DNA from: Agromyces mediolanus | Lineage (GTDB): Bacteria > Actinomycetota > Actinomycetes > Actinomycetales > Microbacteriaceae | Reading direction: 5' to 3' | Assembly: GCF_023715325.1 (NCBI RefSeq) | Contig: NZ_JAMBNX010000010.1 | Span: 62,001 to 126,000 of the forward strand | DNA: 64,000 bases | Shown: one piece after another, positions 42,187 through 51,075 of the stretch | Layout of the letters: every line of letters begins with the position of its first letter | Position numbering within the stretch: the stretch's first letter is position 1 | Position numbers and translations under genes: made by a program | Notes under the pieces: model-generated | What the model saw: only the letters and a program-made list of their open reading frames with translations | The model's database searches: none | What the model was told of the DNA's origin: nothing

Positions 42187-43662
42187 ATGACCCAGCGCCC
42201 CCGCATCGCGATCGCCGGCATGGCGATCGAGTCCAGCACCTTCTCCCCCCACCGCGCCGGCGCGCGCGACTTCCAGCGCGCCGAAGGCGACGAGCTGGTC
42301 CAGCGCTATGCCTCGCTCCGCGACGGCACGCTGACGGATGCCGCGGACTGGCTTCCCGTGTACTACGCCCGCTCCATCCCGGGCGGGGCGGTGCTCCGCG
42401 AGGTCTACGACGACATCAAGGGCCGCATCCTCGACGGCCTCCGCGCCCTCATGGCCGACGGCGGGCTCGACGGCCTGTTCTTCGACATCCACGGCGCCAT
42501 GAGCGTCGACGGCCTCGACGACGCCGAGGGCGACCTCATCACCGCGATCCGCGACGTCATCGGCGCCGACGTCATGGTCTCCGCCTCGATGGACCTGCAC
42601 GGCAACGTGTCCGACGCCCTCGTCTCGCAGGTGGACCTGATCACCTGCTACCGGCTCGCCCCGCACGAGGACACCTGGGAGACCCGCGACCGGGCCATCC
42701 GCAACCTCGTCGAGACCCTCCGCGACGGCCGCACCCCGCGCCGCGCGCACGTGACCGTGCCGATCCTGCTGCCGGGCGAGAAGACCTCCACCCGCGTGGA
42801 GCCCGCGAAGAGCCTCTACGCCCGCATCGACGAGGTCGAGCAGCGCCCCGGCATCATCGACGCCGCCATCTGGATCGGCTACGCCTGGGCCGACGAGCCC
42901 CGCTGCCACGGCGTCGTCGTGGTCACCGGCGACGACGACGCGGCGATCACCGCCGCGGCCGAGGAGCTCGGCCGCGCGTTCTGGGACGTGCGCGACGAGT
43001 TCGAGTTCGTCGGCCCGCCCGGGACCCTCCCCGAGGGCGTCGACGCCGGCCTCGCCGCGAGCGACACCCCCTACTTCATCAGCGACTCGGGCGACAACCC
43101 GGGCGCGGGCGGCACCGGCGACGTGACGTGGACGCTCGCGCAGCTGCTGCAGGACGAGCGGCTCACCGCCGAGGGCGCCCCCACCGTGCTCGTCGGCTCG
43201 ATCTTCGACCACGAGGCGCTCGCCGAGCTCCGGGGGAAGACCGTCGGCGAGCCCGTCACCGTCACCGCGGGCGCGCGCGTCGACCACGGCCCGCACGGCC
43301 CGGTCACGATCACGGGCGTGCTGCACTCGCTGCACGAGGGGGACCCCGACGCGGGCGGCGTCGCCGTGATCCGCGTCGGCGGGCTGCACGCGATCATCAC
43401 CGAGTACCGCAAGGCGTACCACGACATCGCCGACTTCACCGCGATCGGGCTCGACCCCTTCGCGGCGCAGATCGTCGTGACGAAGATCGGCTACCTCGAG
43501 CCGACCCTCTACGACGCGCAACGCGGGTGGACGCTCGCGCTCACGCCGGGCGGCGTCGACCAGGACCTCGGCCGGCTCGGGCACCACCGCATCCAGCGGC
43601 CGATGTTCCCGTTCGACACGTTCGAGACCGAGCCCGCGCTCACGGCTCGCCTGTTCGGGTAG
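42187..43662 (+). CDS. M81-family metallopeptidase (MlrC-like)
   Basis: 491 residues. IAIAGMAIESSTFSPHRAGARDF at the N-terminus, FFDIHGAMSVDG, SMDLHGNVSDAL, CYRLAPHEDTWETRDRA and DNPGAGGTGDVTW match the M81 family, named after microcystinase C but mostly acting on unknown small peptides or amides. Metal ligands Asp/His are in the DIHGAM and DLHGN motifs. The gene is often next to SBP5-type ABC importers, as here (44742), though separated from it by about 1 kb of repeats. Confidence 0.88.
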   Translation: MTQRPRIAIAGMAIESSTFSPHRAGARDFQRAEGDELVQRYASLRDGTLTDAADWLPVYYARSIPGGAVLREVYDDIKGRILDGLRALMADGGLDGLFFDIHGAMSVDGLDDAEGDLITAIRDVIGADVMVSASMDLHGNVSDALVSQVDLITCYRLAPHEDTWETRDRAIRNLVETLRDGRTPRRAHVTVPILLPGEKTSTRVEPAKSLYARIDEVEQRPGIIDAAIWIGYAWADEPRCHGVVVVTGDDDAAITAAAEELGRAFWDVRDEFEFVGPPGTLPEGVDAGLAASDTPYFISDSGDNPGAGGTGDVTWTLAQLLQDERLTAEGAPTVLVGSIFDHEALAELRGKTVGEPVTVTAGARVDHGPHGPVTITGVLHSLHEGDPDAGGVAVIRVGGLHAIITEYRKAYHDIADFTAIGLDPFAAQIVVTKIGYLEPTLYDAQRGWTLALTPGGVDQDLGRLGHHRIQRPMFPFDTFETEPALTARLFG

Positions 43663-43750
43663 CGGAGGCGGGGCGGCGGATGCCCCGCGAGCGCCACTTC
43701 AGCGTCCTCGGCGGGCGAATGCTCACGGGCACCCCGTCGCTCGCGCGCTC

Positions 43751-43788
43751 GCGCCACTTCAGCGCCGTTGCGCCACCACAAGTGGCGC
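43751..43788. repeat. 38-bp inverted-repeat element, copy 1
   Basis: GCGCCACTT ... AAGTGGCGC (9-bp perfect arms) around a 20-base interior containing TTGCGCCACCA. Confidence 0.85.
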
Positions 43789-43913
43789 ACGGCGGCGGAA
43801 GTGGCGCAGGCGCCCGGGAATCGAGCCCGAGCCGGACGGCGGATGCCCCGAGAGCGCCACTTCGGCATCCTCGGCGGGCGAATGCCCACGGGCACCCGGT
43901 CACTCGCGCGCGA

Positions 43914-43951
43914 GCGCCACTTCAGCGCCGTTGCGCCACCACAAGTGGCGC
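43914..43951. repeat. 38-bp inverted-repeat element, copy 2
   Basis: Same arms and interior as copy 1, exactly 163 bases downstream. Confidence 0.85.
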
Positions 43952-44076
43952 GCGGCGGCGGAACTGGCGCAGGCGCCCGGGAATCGCGCCCGAGCCGGAC
44001 GGCGGATGCCCCGAGAGCGCCACTCCGGCATCCTCGGCGGGCGAATGCCCACGGGCACCCGGTCGCTCGCGCGCTC

Positions 44077-44114
44077 GCGCCACTTCAGCGCCGTTGCGCC
44101 ACCACAAGAGGCGC
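44077..44114. repeat. 38-bp inverted-repeat element, copy 3
   Basis: Same as copy 1 except for one arm mismatch (AAGAGGCGC). Confidence 0.8.
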
Positions 44115-44375
44115 GCGGCGGCGGAAGTGGCGCAGGCGCCCGGGAATCGGGCCCGAGCCGGACGGCGGATGCCCCGCGAGCGCCACTTCGGCGCTGGGGC
44201 GCCTGGCCCGCCGGGCCGGAAGGAGACCCGGCCCGTGGCGGTGGAAGTGGCGCGTGCCGCCGGAAGTAGCGCATGGAGGCTGAAGTGGCGCATGCCGGCG
44301 GAAGTGGCGCATGGAGGCTGAAGTGGCGCGTATGCGCGGGAACGGGCCCCACAGACCGCAGAAGGTGCCTCGCGA

Positions 44376-44413
44376 GCGCCACTTTGACGGCATTGCGCCA
44401 GCAGAAGTGGCGC
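44376..44413. repeat. 38-bp inverted-repeat element, copy 4, outside the tandem array
   Basis: GCGCCACTT ... AAGTGGCGC with a different flank and a diverged interior (TGACGGCATTGCGCCAGCAG). The TTGCGCCA core is conserved and can also pair with TGGCGCAA just downstream, giving an alternative stem. Confidence 0.8.
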
Positions 44414-44622
44414 AATGCGGCAGAAGTGGCGCGGACGCGCAGCGCCACCCAGCGACGGACGACCGCAGACATCCAGCACCGCCCAGCGGCCACCGCAGAC
44501 ATCCAGCGCCGCCCCGCGCCACCGCAGACGCTCAGCACGCACAGACACCGCACGCACGCACACCGCGCCGCCCACGCGCCGCCGAGGCATCCCACCCTAC
44601 CCACTTCCTCCAATTTCATGAA

Positions 44623-44649
44623 AACTTAGTTACGTAAACGTAATAAGTT
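44623..44649. promoter_or_regulatory. AT-rich inverted repeat upstream of the SBP5 operon
   Basis: AACTTAGTTACGT and ACGTAATAAGTT form a near-perfect inverted repeat (one extra G) containing the perfect core TTACGTAAACGTAA. It is the only AT-rich block in the neighbourhood and a candidate operator or promoter of the operon. Confidence 0.5.
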
Positions 44650-44670
44650 CGTGATTGTTGGCGTTGTTCC

Positions 44671-44708
44671 TTCGTGCAGGATGAATCTGCGTCGAGATTC
44701 TGCACGAA
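44671..44708. promoter_or_regulatory. Long bulged inverted repeat upstream of the SBP5 operon
   Basis: TTCGTGCAG-(GATG)-AATCT pairs with AGATT-CTGCACGAA across a six-base loop, 14 bp in all with a four-base bulge. It ends 34 bases before the ATG; it may be an operator or an mRNA hairpin. Confidence 0.5.
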
Positions 44709-44741
44709 TTCCATCCCTCGACGAATAAACAAGGAGGTTTG

Positions 44742-46547
44742 ATGCGTACGACTGTGATGCGGCGCCTGCTCGCCCCCATCGGGATCGCCGCGGCCGCGGT
44801 CCTCGTGGTCACCGGCTGCACCGCGCAGGGCGACGAGGCGTCGAGCGGCAAGGACTCCGTCAGCTACGCGCTGCCGGCCGGCACGGGCCCGAACTGGATC
44901 CTGCCGATCTCGAGCCCCGACACGATGGCCACCCACAACAGCGCGATCAAGGCGACGATGTGGCCGCGCCTGTTCGAGTACAACGGCACCAGCGGCACCA
45001 TGGAGTGGGACCAGAAGGCCTCCGCCGCCAAGGAGTACGAGTTCTCCGACGACAACCTCTCGGTCACGATCACCCTGGCCGACCTCGACTGGTCGGACGG
45101 CGAGCCCGTCTCCTCGCGCGACGTCGAGTTCTGGTACAACCTCGTGCGTTTCAACGCCGAGAAGACCGGCGGCTACTCGGCCGGCCTGATCCCCGACAAC
45201 ATCACGAACTTCGAGATCGTCGACGAGAAGACCTTCACGCTGACCTTCAGCCAGGTCTACAACGAGGAGTTCCTCCTCGCCAACCAGCTGAGCCTCGTCT
45301 ACCCCATGCCGCAGCACGCCTGGGACAAGACGAGCGCCGACGGCGAGATCGGCGACTTCGACCGCGACGAGGCATCCGCCGTCCAGGTCTTCGACTACCT
45401 CTTCTCCGAGGCGAAGGACATGAAGACCTACGCCACGAACGAGCTCTGGCAGACCGTCTCGGGTCCGTACGTCGTGAAGAGCTGGTCGGACTCCGGCCAG
45501 GTCGAGCTGACCGCGAACACGAAGTACACGGGTGAGGACACGCCGTCCATCCCGAACGTCACCTTCCTGCCCTTCACCTCGGCGGATGCCGAGATGAACG
45601 TCGTCCGTTCGGGCGAGGTCGACTACGGCTACGTCACGAGCGCGCAGCTCACCAACGAGGCCCAGTTCACCGACCTCGGCTACCGCGTCGAGCCGTGGGC
45701 CGGCTGGTCGATCACGTACATGCCGTACAACTTCGCGAACCCCGAGATGGGTCCGATCTTCGACCAGCTCTACATCCGCCAGGCGCTGCAGCACGCCGTC
45801 GACCAGGAGACCATCTCCGACGTCATCTGGCACGGTGCGGCGACGCCCGACTACGGCCCCGTCCCGCAGACGCAGGACAGCGCCTACCTGTCGAAGGAGC
45901 AGAAGGACAACCCCTACCCCTTCGACCTCGACGCGGCGGCGAAGCTCCTCGCCGACCACGGCTGGACCGCCGGCTCCGGCGGCACCCTCGAGTGCACCGC
46001 CCCCGGCACCGGTGCGGACCAGTGCGGCGCAGGCATCGAGGCGGGCAAGAAGCTCGAGATCGTCGTCACCACGCAGAACGGCTCGCAGGAGACCGACAAC
46101 ATGATGAGCGAGATCCAGTCCTCGCTCGGCAAGATCGGCGTCGCCATGACGATCGACTCGAAGCCGCTCGACTCGGTGCTCACCGAGGCGCAGTCCTGCA
46201 AGACCGAGGGCTCGACCACGTGCTCGTGGCAGCTCGTCTTCTTCGGCACGGCCGGCTCGTGGTACTTCCCGGCCTACCCGACCGGTGAGCGCGTCTTCGC
46301 GAAGGACACGAAGTGGAACGCGGGCCAGTACGACAACCCGGAGGCCGAGGAGCTCATCACCCAGATGACCGCGTCGACCGACAGCGAGATCTCGCAGAAG
46401 TACTCGGCCCTGCTCGCGCAGGACCTCCCGGTCATGTGGATGCCGAACCCGGTCTACCAGGTCTCGGTGATCAAGGACGGCCTCGACGTCGGGCACCAGG
46501 ACCCGGGCGCGTCGTTCTTCCCGCAGCGCTGGTCCTGGAGCGAGTGA
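44742..46547 (+). CDS. Family 5 extracellular solute-binding lipoprotein (peptide/oligosaccharide ABC importer)
   Basis: 601 residues from the ATG at 44742, seven-odd bases after a perfect AAGGAGG. Signal with lipobox VVTGC (Cys26). SBP5 (DppA/OppA) layout: ITLADLDWSDGEPVSSRDVEFWYNLVRF and FDQLYIRQALQHAVDQETISDVI are the two best-conserved family blocks. Four cysteines in the C-terminal half (LECTAPGTGADQCGAG, SCKTEGSTTCSW) could form disulfides. SBP5 proteins bind peptides, nickel or oligosaccharides; the ROK and CutC neighbours make a sugar ligand possible. First gene of a six-gene operon. Confidence 0.92.
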   Translation: MRTTVMRRLLAPIGIAAAAVLVVTGCTAQGDEASSGKDSVSYALPAGTGPNWILPISSPDTMATHNSAIKATMWPRLFEYNGTSGTMEWDQKASAAKEYEFSDDNLSVTITLADLDWSDGEPVSSRDVEFWYNLVRFNAEKTGGYSAGLIPDNITNFEIVDEKTFTLTFSQVYNEEFLLANQLSLVYPMPQHAWDKTSADGEIGDFDRDEASAVQVFDYLFSEAKDMKTYATNELWQTVSGPYVVKSWSDSGQVELTANTKYTGEDTPSIPNVTFLPFTSADAEMNVVRSGEVDYGYVTSAQLTNEAQFTDLGYRVEPWAGWSITYMPYNFANPEMGPIFDQLYIRQALQHAVDQETISDVIWHGAATPDYGPVPQTQDSAYLSKEQKDNPYPFDLDAAAKLLADHGWTAGSGGTLECTAPGTGADQCGAGIEAGKKLEIVVTTQNGSQETDNMMSEIQSSLGKIGVAMTIDSKPLDSVLTEAQSCKTEGSTTCSWQLVFFGTAGSWYFPAYPTGERVFAKDTKWNAGQYDNPEAEELITQMTASTDSEISQKYSALLAQDLPVMWMPNPVYQVSVIKDGLDVGHQDPGASFFPQRWSWSE

Positions 46548-46593
46548 CCGGGCCCGTCCCGGCACGAACGTGAAGTGAAGTAAGGCAGTAGTC

Positions 46594-47601
46594 ATGGTGG
46601 AAGCAGCGCGGACCGCGGTCCGAACCGCGTCGGGCGGTGCCGGGATCCTCCGGTTCCTCGGCCGACGACTCGTTCAGGGGGTGATCGTGATCCTGATCGT
46701 CACCCTGATCGTGTTCGCGCTGCTCCACCTGGCCATGCCGCAGGGGCCCGCCCAGGGCATCCTCGGCATGCAGGCGACGCAGGAGCAGATCGACGCGTTC
46801 AACCGCGCGAACGGCTTCGACCGCCCGCTGTGGCAGCAGTACTTCACGTTCCTCTCGCAGATCGCCGTCGGCGACCTGGGCGACTCGTTCAAGTTGAACC
46901 GCCCGGTCGCCGACGCGATCGGCCAGCGTCTGCCGAAGACGCTGGTGCTCGCGCTCATCTCGATGGCGGTCGCCCTCGTCGTGGCGATCCCGATGGGCAT
47001 CTACCAGGCGGTCCGTCGCGGCAAGACCGGCGACTACGTCTTCACCACGATGAACTTCATCATCTACTCGACGCCGTCGTTCTTCCTCGGCCTCGTGCTC
47101 GTCATCGTCTTCGCCCAGTGGCTCGGCCTCGTGCCCGCGCTCGCCCCGCAGGGCGACACCGTCGCCCAGGTGCTCGCGAAGCCCGCGGGACTCGTGCTCC
47201 CCGTCGCGACCGCCGCGCTCGGCATCATCGCCACGATCTCCCGCTACATGCGCTCGGCGACGATCGACAACCTCTCCGAGGACTACGTCCGCACCGCCCG
47301 CGCGAAGGGCACCCCGATGCCCGTCGTCATCCGCCGGCACGTCGTGCGCAACTCGCTGACGCCGGTGATCGCGATGCTCGGCTACTACCTCCCCGTGATG
47401 TTCGGCGGCATGATCGTCGTCGAGTCGCTCTTCAACTACCCCGGCATGGGCCTCCTGTTCTGGACCAGCGCGCAGACCGGCGACTACCCGGTGCTGCTCG
47501 GCTGCGTGCTCGTGATCGCGGTCGCCACCGTCGTCGGCTCGATCCTCGCCGACCTCGTGCAGGCCCTGCTGAACCCGCGCACCCGAGGAGAGCTCGCATG
47601 A
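46594..47601 (+). CDS. Peptide-type ABC permease, DppB-like
   Basis: 335 residues, six helices. The first TM segment RRLVQGVIVILIVTLIVFALLHLAMP and the EAA loop EDYVRTARAKGTPMPVVIRRHVVRNSLTPVIAML (about residues 228-262) are typical of DppB/OppB. AGTGAAGTAAGG lies upstream of the ATG; its stop overlaps the next start (ATGA). Confidence 0.92.
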   Translation: MVEAARTAVRTASGGAGILRFLGRRLVQGVIVILIVTLIVFALLHLAMPQGPAQGILGMQATQEQIDAFNRANGFDRPLWQQYFTFLSQIAVGDLGDSFKLNRPVADAIGQRLPKTLVLALISMAVALVVAIPMGIYQAVRRGKTGDYVFTTMNFIIYSTPSFFLGLVLVIVFAQWLGLVPALAPQGDTVAQVLAKPAGLVLPVATAALGIIATISRYMRSATIDNLSEDYVRTARAKGTPMPVVIRRHVVRNSLTPVIAMLGYYLPVMFGGMIVVESLFNYPGMGLLFWTSAQTGDYPVLLGCVLVIAVATVVGSILADLVQALLNPRTRGELA

Positions 47602-48491
47602 CGACCGCCACCGCAGCCCAGCCGGCGACGCAGCCGGCCGCCCGCTCGCCGTTCCGCCGCGGGCTCCGCCGATTCCTGCAGAACAAGCTCGCCCTCTTCG
47701 GCGTCGTCACGATCGTGCTGTTCCTGCTGTTCTGCTTCCTCGGGCCGCTCCTGCACCCGACCGATCAGGTGCACACCGACCTGAAGAGCACGATGCTCCC
47801 ACCCGGCACGCCCGGTCACCCCCTCGGCACCGACGACGTCGGCTACGACGTGCTCGGCCGGCTGATGATCGGCGGGCAGGTGTCGATCCTCATCGGCCTC
47901 GCCGCCGGCATCCTCGCGACCGTGATCGGCACCCTGTGGGGCGCCATCGCCGGCTACGTCGGCGGCACCGTCGACGCCGTGATGATGCGCGTCGTCGACG
48001 CGGGCATCGCCATCCCGGCGACGTTCCTGCTGCTCATCCTCTCCGCGATCATGCGGCCGAGCGTGCCGCTCATGATCGTCGTCATCGGCCTCGTCTCGTG
48101 GCTCGTACCGGCGCGGCTCGTGCGCGCCGAGTCGATCTCGCTGAAGTCCCGCGAGTACGTGCTCGCAATCCGTGCGATGGGCGGCACCCACGGCCGCGCC
48201 GTGGTGAAGCACATCGTGCCGAACACGGTCGGCACGATCGTGGTGAACGCGACCTTCCAGGTCGCCGACGCGATCCTCCTCGTCGCGTACGTCTCGTTCC
48301 TCGGCATGGGGCTGCAGAAGCCCGCGACCGACTGGGGCGCGATGCTCACGGGCGGGATGACGTACACCTACGCCGGTGCGTGGTGGCTGATCTTCCCCGC
48401 CGGCCTCTGCATCGTGCTGACCGTCTGCGCCTTCAACAGCATCGGCGACGGTCTGCGCGACTTCTTCGACGTGAAGGGACGCGACCGTTGA
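47598..48491 (+). CDS. Peptide-type ABC permease, DppC-like
   Basis: 297 residues. N-terminal cytoplasmic RRGLRRFLQNKLALFG, HPLGTDDVGYDVLGRLMIGGQVSILIGL after the first helix, and the EAA loop SREYVLAIRAMGGTHGRAVVKHIVPNTVGTI. The pattern is that of DppC/OppC. Coupled to the gene before (ATGA) and to the ATPase gene after (TTGA). Confidence 0.92.
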   Translation: MTTATAAQPATQPAARSPFRRGLRRFLQNKLALFGVVTIVLFLLFCFLGPLLHPTDQVHTDLKSTMLPPGTPGHPLGTDDVGYDVLGRLMIGGQVSILIGLAAGILATVIGTLWGAIAGYVGGTVDAVMMRVVDAGIAIPATFLLLILSAIMRPSVPLMIVVIGLVSWLVPARLVRAESISLKSREYVLAIRAMGGTHGRAVVKHIVPNTVGTIVVNATFQVADAILLVAYVSFLGMGLQKPATDWGAMLTGGMTYTYAGAWWLIFPAGLCIVLTVCAFNSIGDGLRDFFDVKGRDR

Positions 48492-50224
48492 GCGCCACCG
48501 ACCGCACGGCCACCCCGGTCCAGGGCACGGATGACGCGGAGGCGCCCATGCTCCGCATCCGCGATCTCGCCGTCACCTTCCGCACCGACGACGGCCCCGT
48601 CGAGGCCGTCCGCGGCATCGACCTCGACGTGCGCCGCGGCGAGGTGCTCGCCCTCGTCGGCGAATCGGGCTCCGGCAAGTCGGTGACCGCGATGGCGGTG
48701 CTCTCCCTGCTGCCGGCGACGGCGACGCGCACGGGCTCGATCGAGCTCGACGGTCGCGAGCTCACGACGCTCACCGAGGCGCAGCTGAACGGCGTCCGCG
48801 GCAAGGAGATCTCGATGGTCTTCCAGGAGCCGATGACCGCGTTGAACCCGTCGATGCGCATCGGCGACCAGATCGCCGAGGCACTGCTGAACCACGGTGT
48901 CGGCACCAAGCAGGAGGCCGCGCGCCGCGCCGTCGAGCTGCTCGCCCGGGTCGGCATCCCCGAGCCCGAGCGCCGCGCCGCCGGCTACGCGCACGAGATG
49001 TCCGGCGGCCAGCGCCAGCGCGTCGTCATCGCGATCGCGCTCGCCTGCGAGCCGAAGCTGATCATCGCTGACGAGCCGACGACGGCCCTCGACGTGACGG
49101 TGCAGGCCGAGATCCTCGACCTGATCCGCGAGCTCGCGCACTCGAGCGGCACCTCGTTCCTCCTCGTGACGCACAACATGGGCGTCGTCGCCGACATCGC
49201 CGACCGGGTCGCCGTGATGTACCGCGGCGAGATGGTCGAGCACGGCACCGCCTTGCAGGTGCTGCGCGAGCCGACCGCCGACTACACGAAGCGCCTCCTC
49301 GACGCCGTGCCGCGGCTACCGGAGGGCGGCGAGACGGTGCCGCCCGCGGGCGAGCCCGACGGCACGGGTCCCGGCGGCGTCGCGCTGCCGGTGCCGGTGC
49401 TCTCGCTCCGCGAGTCGAGCGTCACGTACCGCAAGGCGGGCAAGAGCTTCACCGCTCTCGACGGGGTCTCCGTCGAGATCGCGGCGGGCGAGATCCTCGG
49501 CCTCGTCGGCGAGTCGGGCTCCGGCAAGTCGACGCTCGGCAAGGTCGCCCTCGGCCTCGCGCCGACCTCCGGCGGCGAGCTGCGCCTGTTCGGCGAGAAG
49601 CTCGGCCGCGGGGGTCTCCGCGGCCGGGCGGAGCGCCGGCTCCGCGGCCGCGTCGGCGCGATCTTCCAGGACCCGGGCTCGAGCCTCGACCCGCGCACCA
49701 CGGTCGGCGAGGCCATCGCCGAGCCGCTCGTCGTGCACCGCGCCGTGCGGCCCATGTCGGGGCGCGACCGGGCGGCGCGCGTGCGCGAGCTGCTCGAGGC
49801 CGTCGAGCTGCCCGCCTCGTACGCGAGCCGCTTCCCGCACGAGCTGTCCGGCGGTCAGCGTCAGCGCATCGGCCTGGCCCGCGCGATCGCGCTCGAACCG
49901 GAGCTCATCATCGCCGACGAGCCGACCTCGGCGCTCGACGTCTCGGTGCAGGCCGCGGTGCTGAAGGTGCTCCGCGAGCTGCAGGAGCGCATGGACTTCG
50001 CCTGCCTCTTCATCAGCCACGACCTCGCCGTCGTGCACGAGTTCTCGCACCGCGTCGCGGTCATGCACGAGGGCCGCATCGTCGAGCTCGGCGCGACCGA
50101 CGACGTGCTGCTGCGCCCGCAGCACCCGTACTCGCAGCGGCTGCTCGCCTCGGTGCCGGTGCCCGACCCGGTGGCGCAGCGCGAGCGCCGTATCGCCCGC
50201 CTCGCCGCCCGGAGCGCCGCATGA
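48488..50224 (+). CDS. Fused double ATPase of a peptide-type ABC importer (DppD-DppF fusion)
   Basis: 578 residues if started at TTG 48488, which overlaps the DppC stop; an ATG at 48548 (MLRIRDLAV) is the alternative. Two complete ATPase domains. First: GESGSGKS, MSGGQRQRVVIAIAL, LIIADEPTTALD. Second: GESGSGKS, LSGGQRQRIGLARAI, LIIADEPTSALD. A Pro/Gly-rich linker near residue 285-305 joins them. Fused DppDF ATPases are common in Actinobacteria. It energises the permeases encoded directly upstream. Confidence 0.92.
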   Translation: MSATDRTATPVQGTDDAEAPMLRIRDLAVTFRTDDGPVEAVRGIDLDVRRGEVLALVGESGSGKSVTAMAVLSLLPATATRTGSIELDGRELTTLTEAQLNGVRGKEISMVFQEPMTALNPSMRIGDQIAEALLNHGVGTKQEAARRAVELLARVGIPEPERRAAGYAHEMSGGQRQRVVIAIALACEPKLIIADEPTTALDVTVQAEILDLIRELAHSSGTSFLLVTHNMGVVADIADRVAVMYRGEMVEHGTALQVLREPTADYTKRLLDAVPRLPEGGETVPPAGEPDGTGPGGVALPVPVLSLRESSVTYRKAGKSFTALDGVSVEIAAGEILGLVGESGSGKSTLGKVALGLAPTSGGELRLFGEKLGRGGLRGRAERRLRGRVGAIFQDPGSSLDPRTTVGEAIAEPLVVHRAVRPMSGRDRAARVRELLEAVELPASYASRFPHELSGGQRQRIGLARAIALEPELIIADEPTSALDVSVQAAVLKVLRELQERMDFACLFISHDLAVVHEFSHRVAVMHEGRIVELGATDDVLLRPQHPYSQRLLASVPVPDPVAQRERRIARLAARSAA

Positions 50225-51075
50225 GCGCGGGGAACGCGGGGAACGCGGTCACGCTCGAGCTCATCGCCCAGGATGCCGCGGCGGTCCGCGTCGCGGCGTC
50301 GATCGGCGCCGCCCGGGTGGAACTCTGCCAGGCGCTCGCGCTCGGCGGGCTGACGCCCTCGCTCGGCACGATCGAGGCGGCGGTGCAGGCGGCGGCCGAA
50401 GCACCTGCGTCGTCCGAGGCATCCGCGTCGTCCGAGGCATCCGCGTCGTCCGGCGCCGACCGCGTCGGCGTGCACGTGCTCATCCGCCCGCGCGGCGGCG
50501 GCTTCCAGTACACGGCCGACGAGGTCGCCGTGATGGCGGCCGACGTGCGCGCCGCGGTGGCGGCGGGCGCGGCGGGCGTCGTCATCGGCTGCCTCGACGA
50601 GGCGGGCCGCTTCGACCTCGACGGCATGCGCCGACTGCGGGATGCCGCGGGCTCGGCCGGCGTCGCGGCGCACCGCGCGATCGACGTCTCGGCCGACCCG
50701 CTCGCGGCGCTCGACGCCCTCATCGGGCTCGGCGTCGAGCGGGTGCTCACCTCCGGCGCCGCGCCGACCGCGCTCGCGGGAGCCGACACCTTGCGCGCCT
50801 TCGTCGAGCGTGCCGAGGGCCGCATCGTCGTGATGGCCGGCGGCGGGGTCACCGCGGCGGATGCGGCCGGCATCCTCGCGTCCGGCGTACGCGATCTGCA
50901 CTTCTCGGCCAAGCGCACGATCGCGGGCGATGCCGGCGGCGTGAGCATGGGCTCCGCCGGGAGCGGGGTCGGCGACTACGAGGTCGCGGATGCCGCGATC
51001 GCCCGCGAGATCGCCGAGGCCGCGCACGCGGCGGCGGCCTCCTTCGGCTCGACCACTGGCGGTGCCGCTCGATGA
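50221..51075 (+). CDS. cutC: CutC-family TIM-barrel protein
   Basis: 284 residues, ATGA overlap with the ATPase gene. LELIAQDAAAVRVAASIGAARVELCQALALGGLTPSLGTIEAA, VHVLIRPRGGGFQYTADEVAVMAADVRAA and LTSGAAPTALAG are the CutC signatures (ELCxxLxxGGxTPS, RPRxGxFxYxxxE). CutC was named for copper homeostasis, but its biochemical role is unproven; here it sits in an importer operon with a ROK kinase, which favours a metabolic function. Residues about 60-78 contain a triplicated ASSEAS unit encoded by an 18-base direct repeat. Confidence 0.9.
   Translation: MSAGNAGNAVTLELIAQDAAAVRVAASIGAARVELCQALALGGLTPSLGTIEAAVQAAAEAPASSEASASSEASASSGADRVGVHVLIRPRGGGFQYTADEVAVMAADVRAAVAAGAAGVVIGCLDEAGRFDLDGMRRLRDAAGSAGVAAHRAIDVSADPLAALDALIGLGVERVLTSGAAPTALAGADTLRAFVERAEGRIVVMAGGGVTAADAAGILASGVRDLHFSAKRTIAGDAGGVSMGSAGSGVGDYEVADAAIAREIAEAAHAAAASFGSTTGGAAR

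Larger units (their letters stand above)
43677..44165. repeat. 163-bp tandem repeat, three full units plus a partial fourth
   Basis: Units start with CGGATGCCCCG at 43677, 43840, 44003 and 44166, exactly 163 bases apart. Copies differ at scattered positions only. Each contains one complete 38-bp element and extra GCGCCACTTC or GGAAGTGGCGC half-sites. Confidence 0.9.
43663..44622. other. Repeat-filled gene desert
   Basis: Nearly 1 kb with no credible gene. It holds three 163-bp tandem repeats, degenerate copies of the same material to about 44440, four complete 38-bp inverted-repeat elements, and (44460-44545) three diverged copies of an ACCGCAGAC-containing unit. Open frames on both strands in this stretch are by-products of the repeats. 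Confidence 0.75.

Noticed and set aside
43677..44440. CRISPR array
   Set aside because: Units are 163 bp and nearly identical throughout, with no repeat-spacer alternation, and no cas genes are nearby.
43509..44619. Several overlapping frames through the repeat array on both strands
   Set aside because: They translate the 163-bp repeats into Arg/His/Pro-rich repeats without initiation signals. Frames exist because 163 is not a multiple of three and stop codons are rare.
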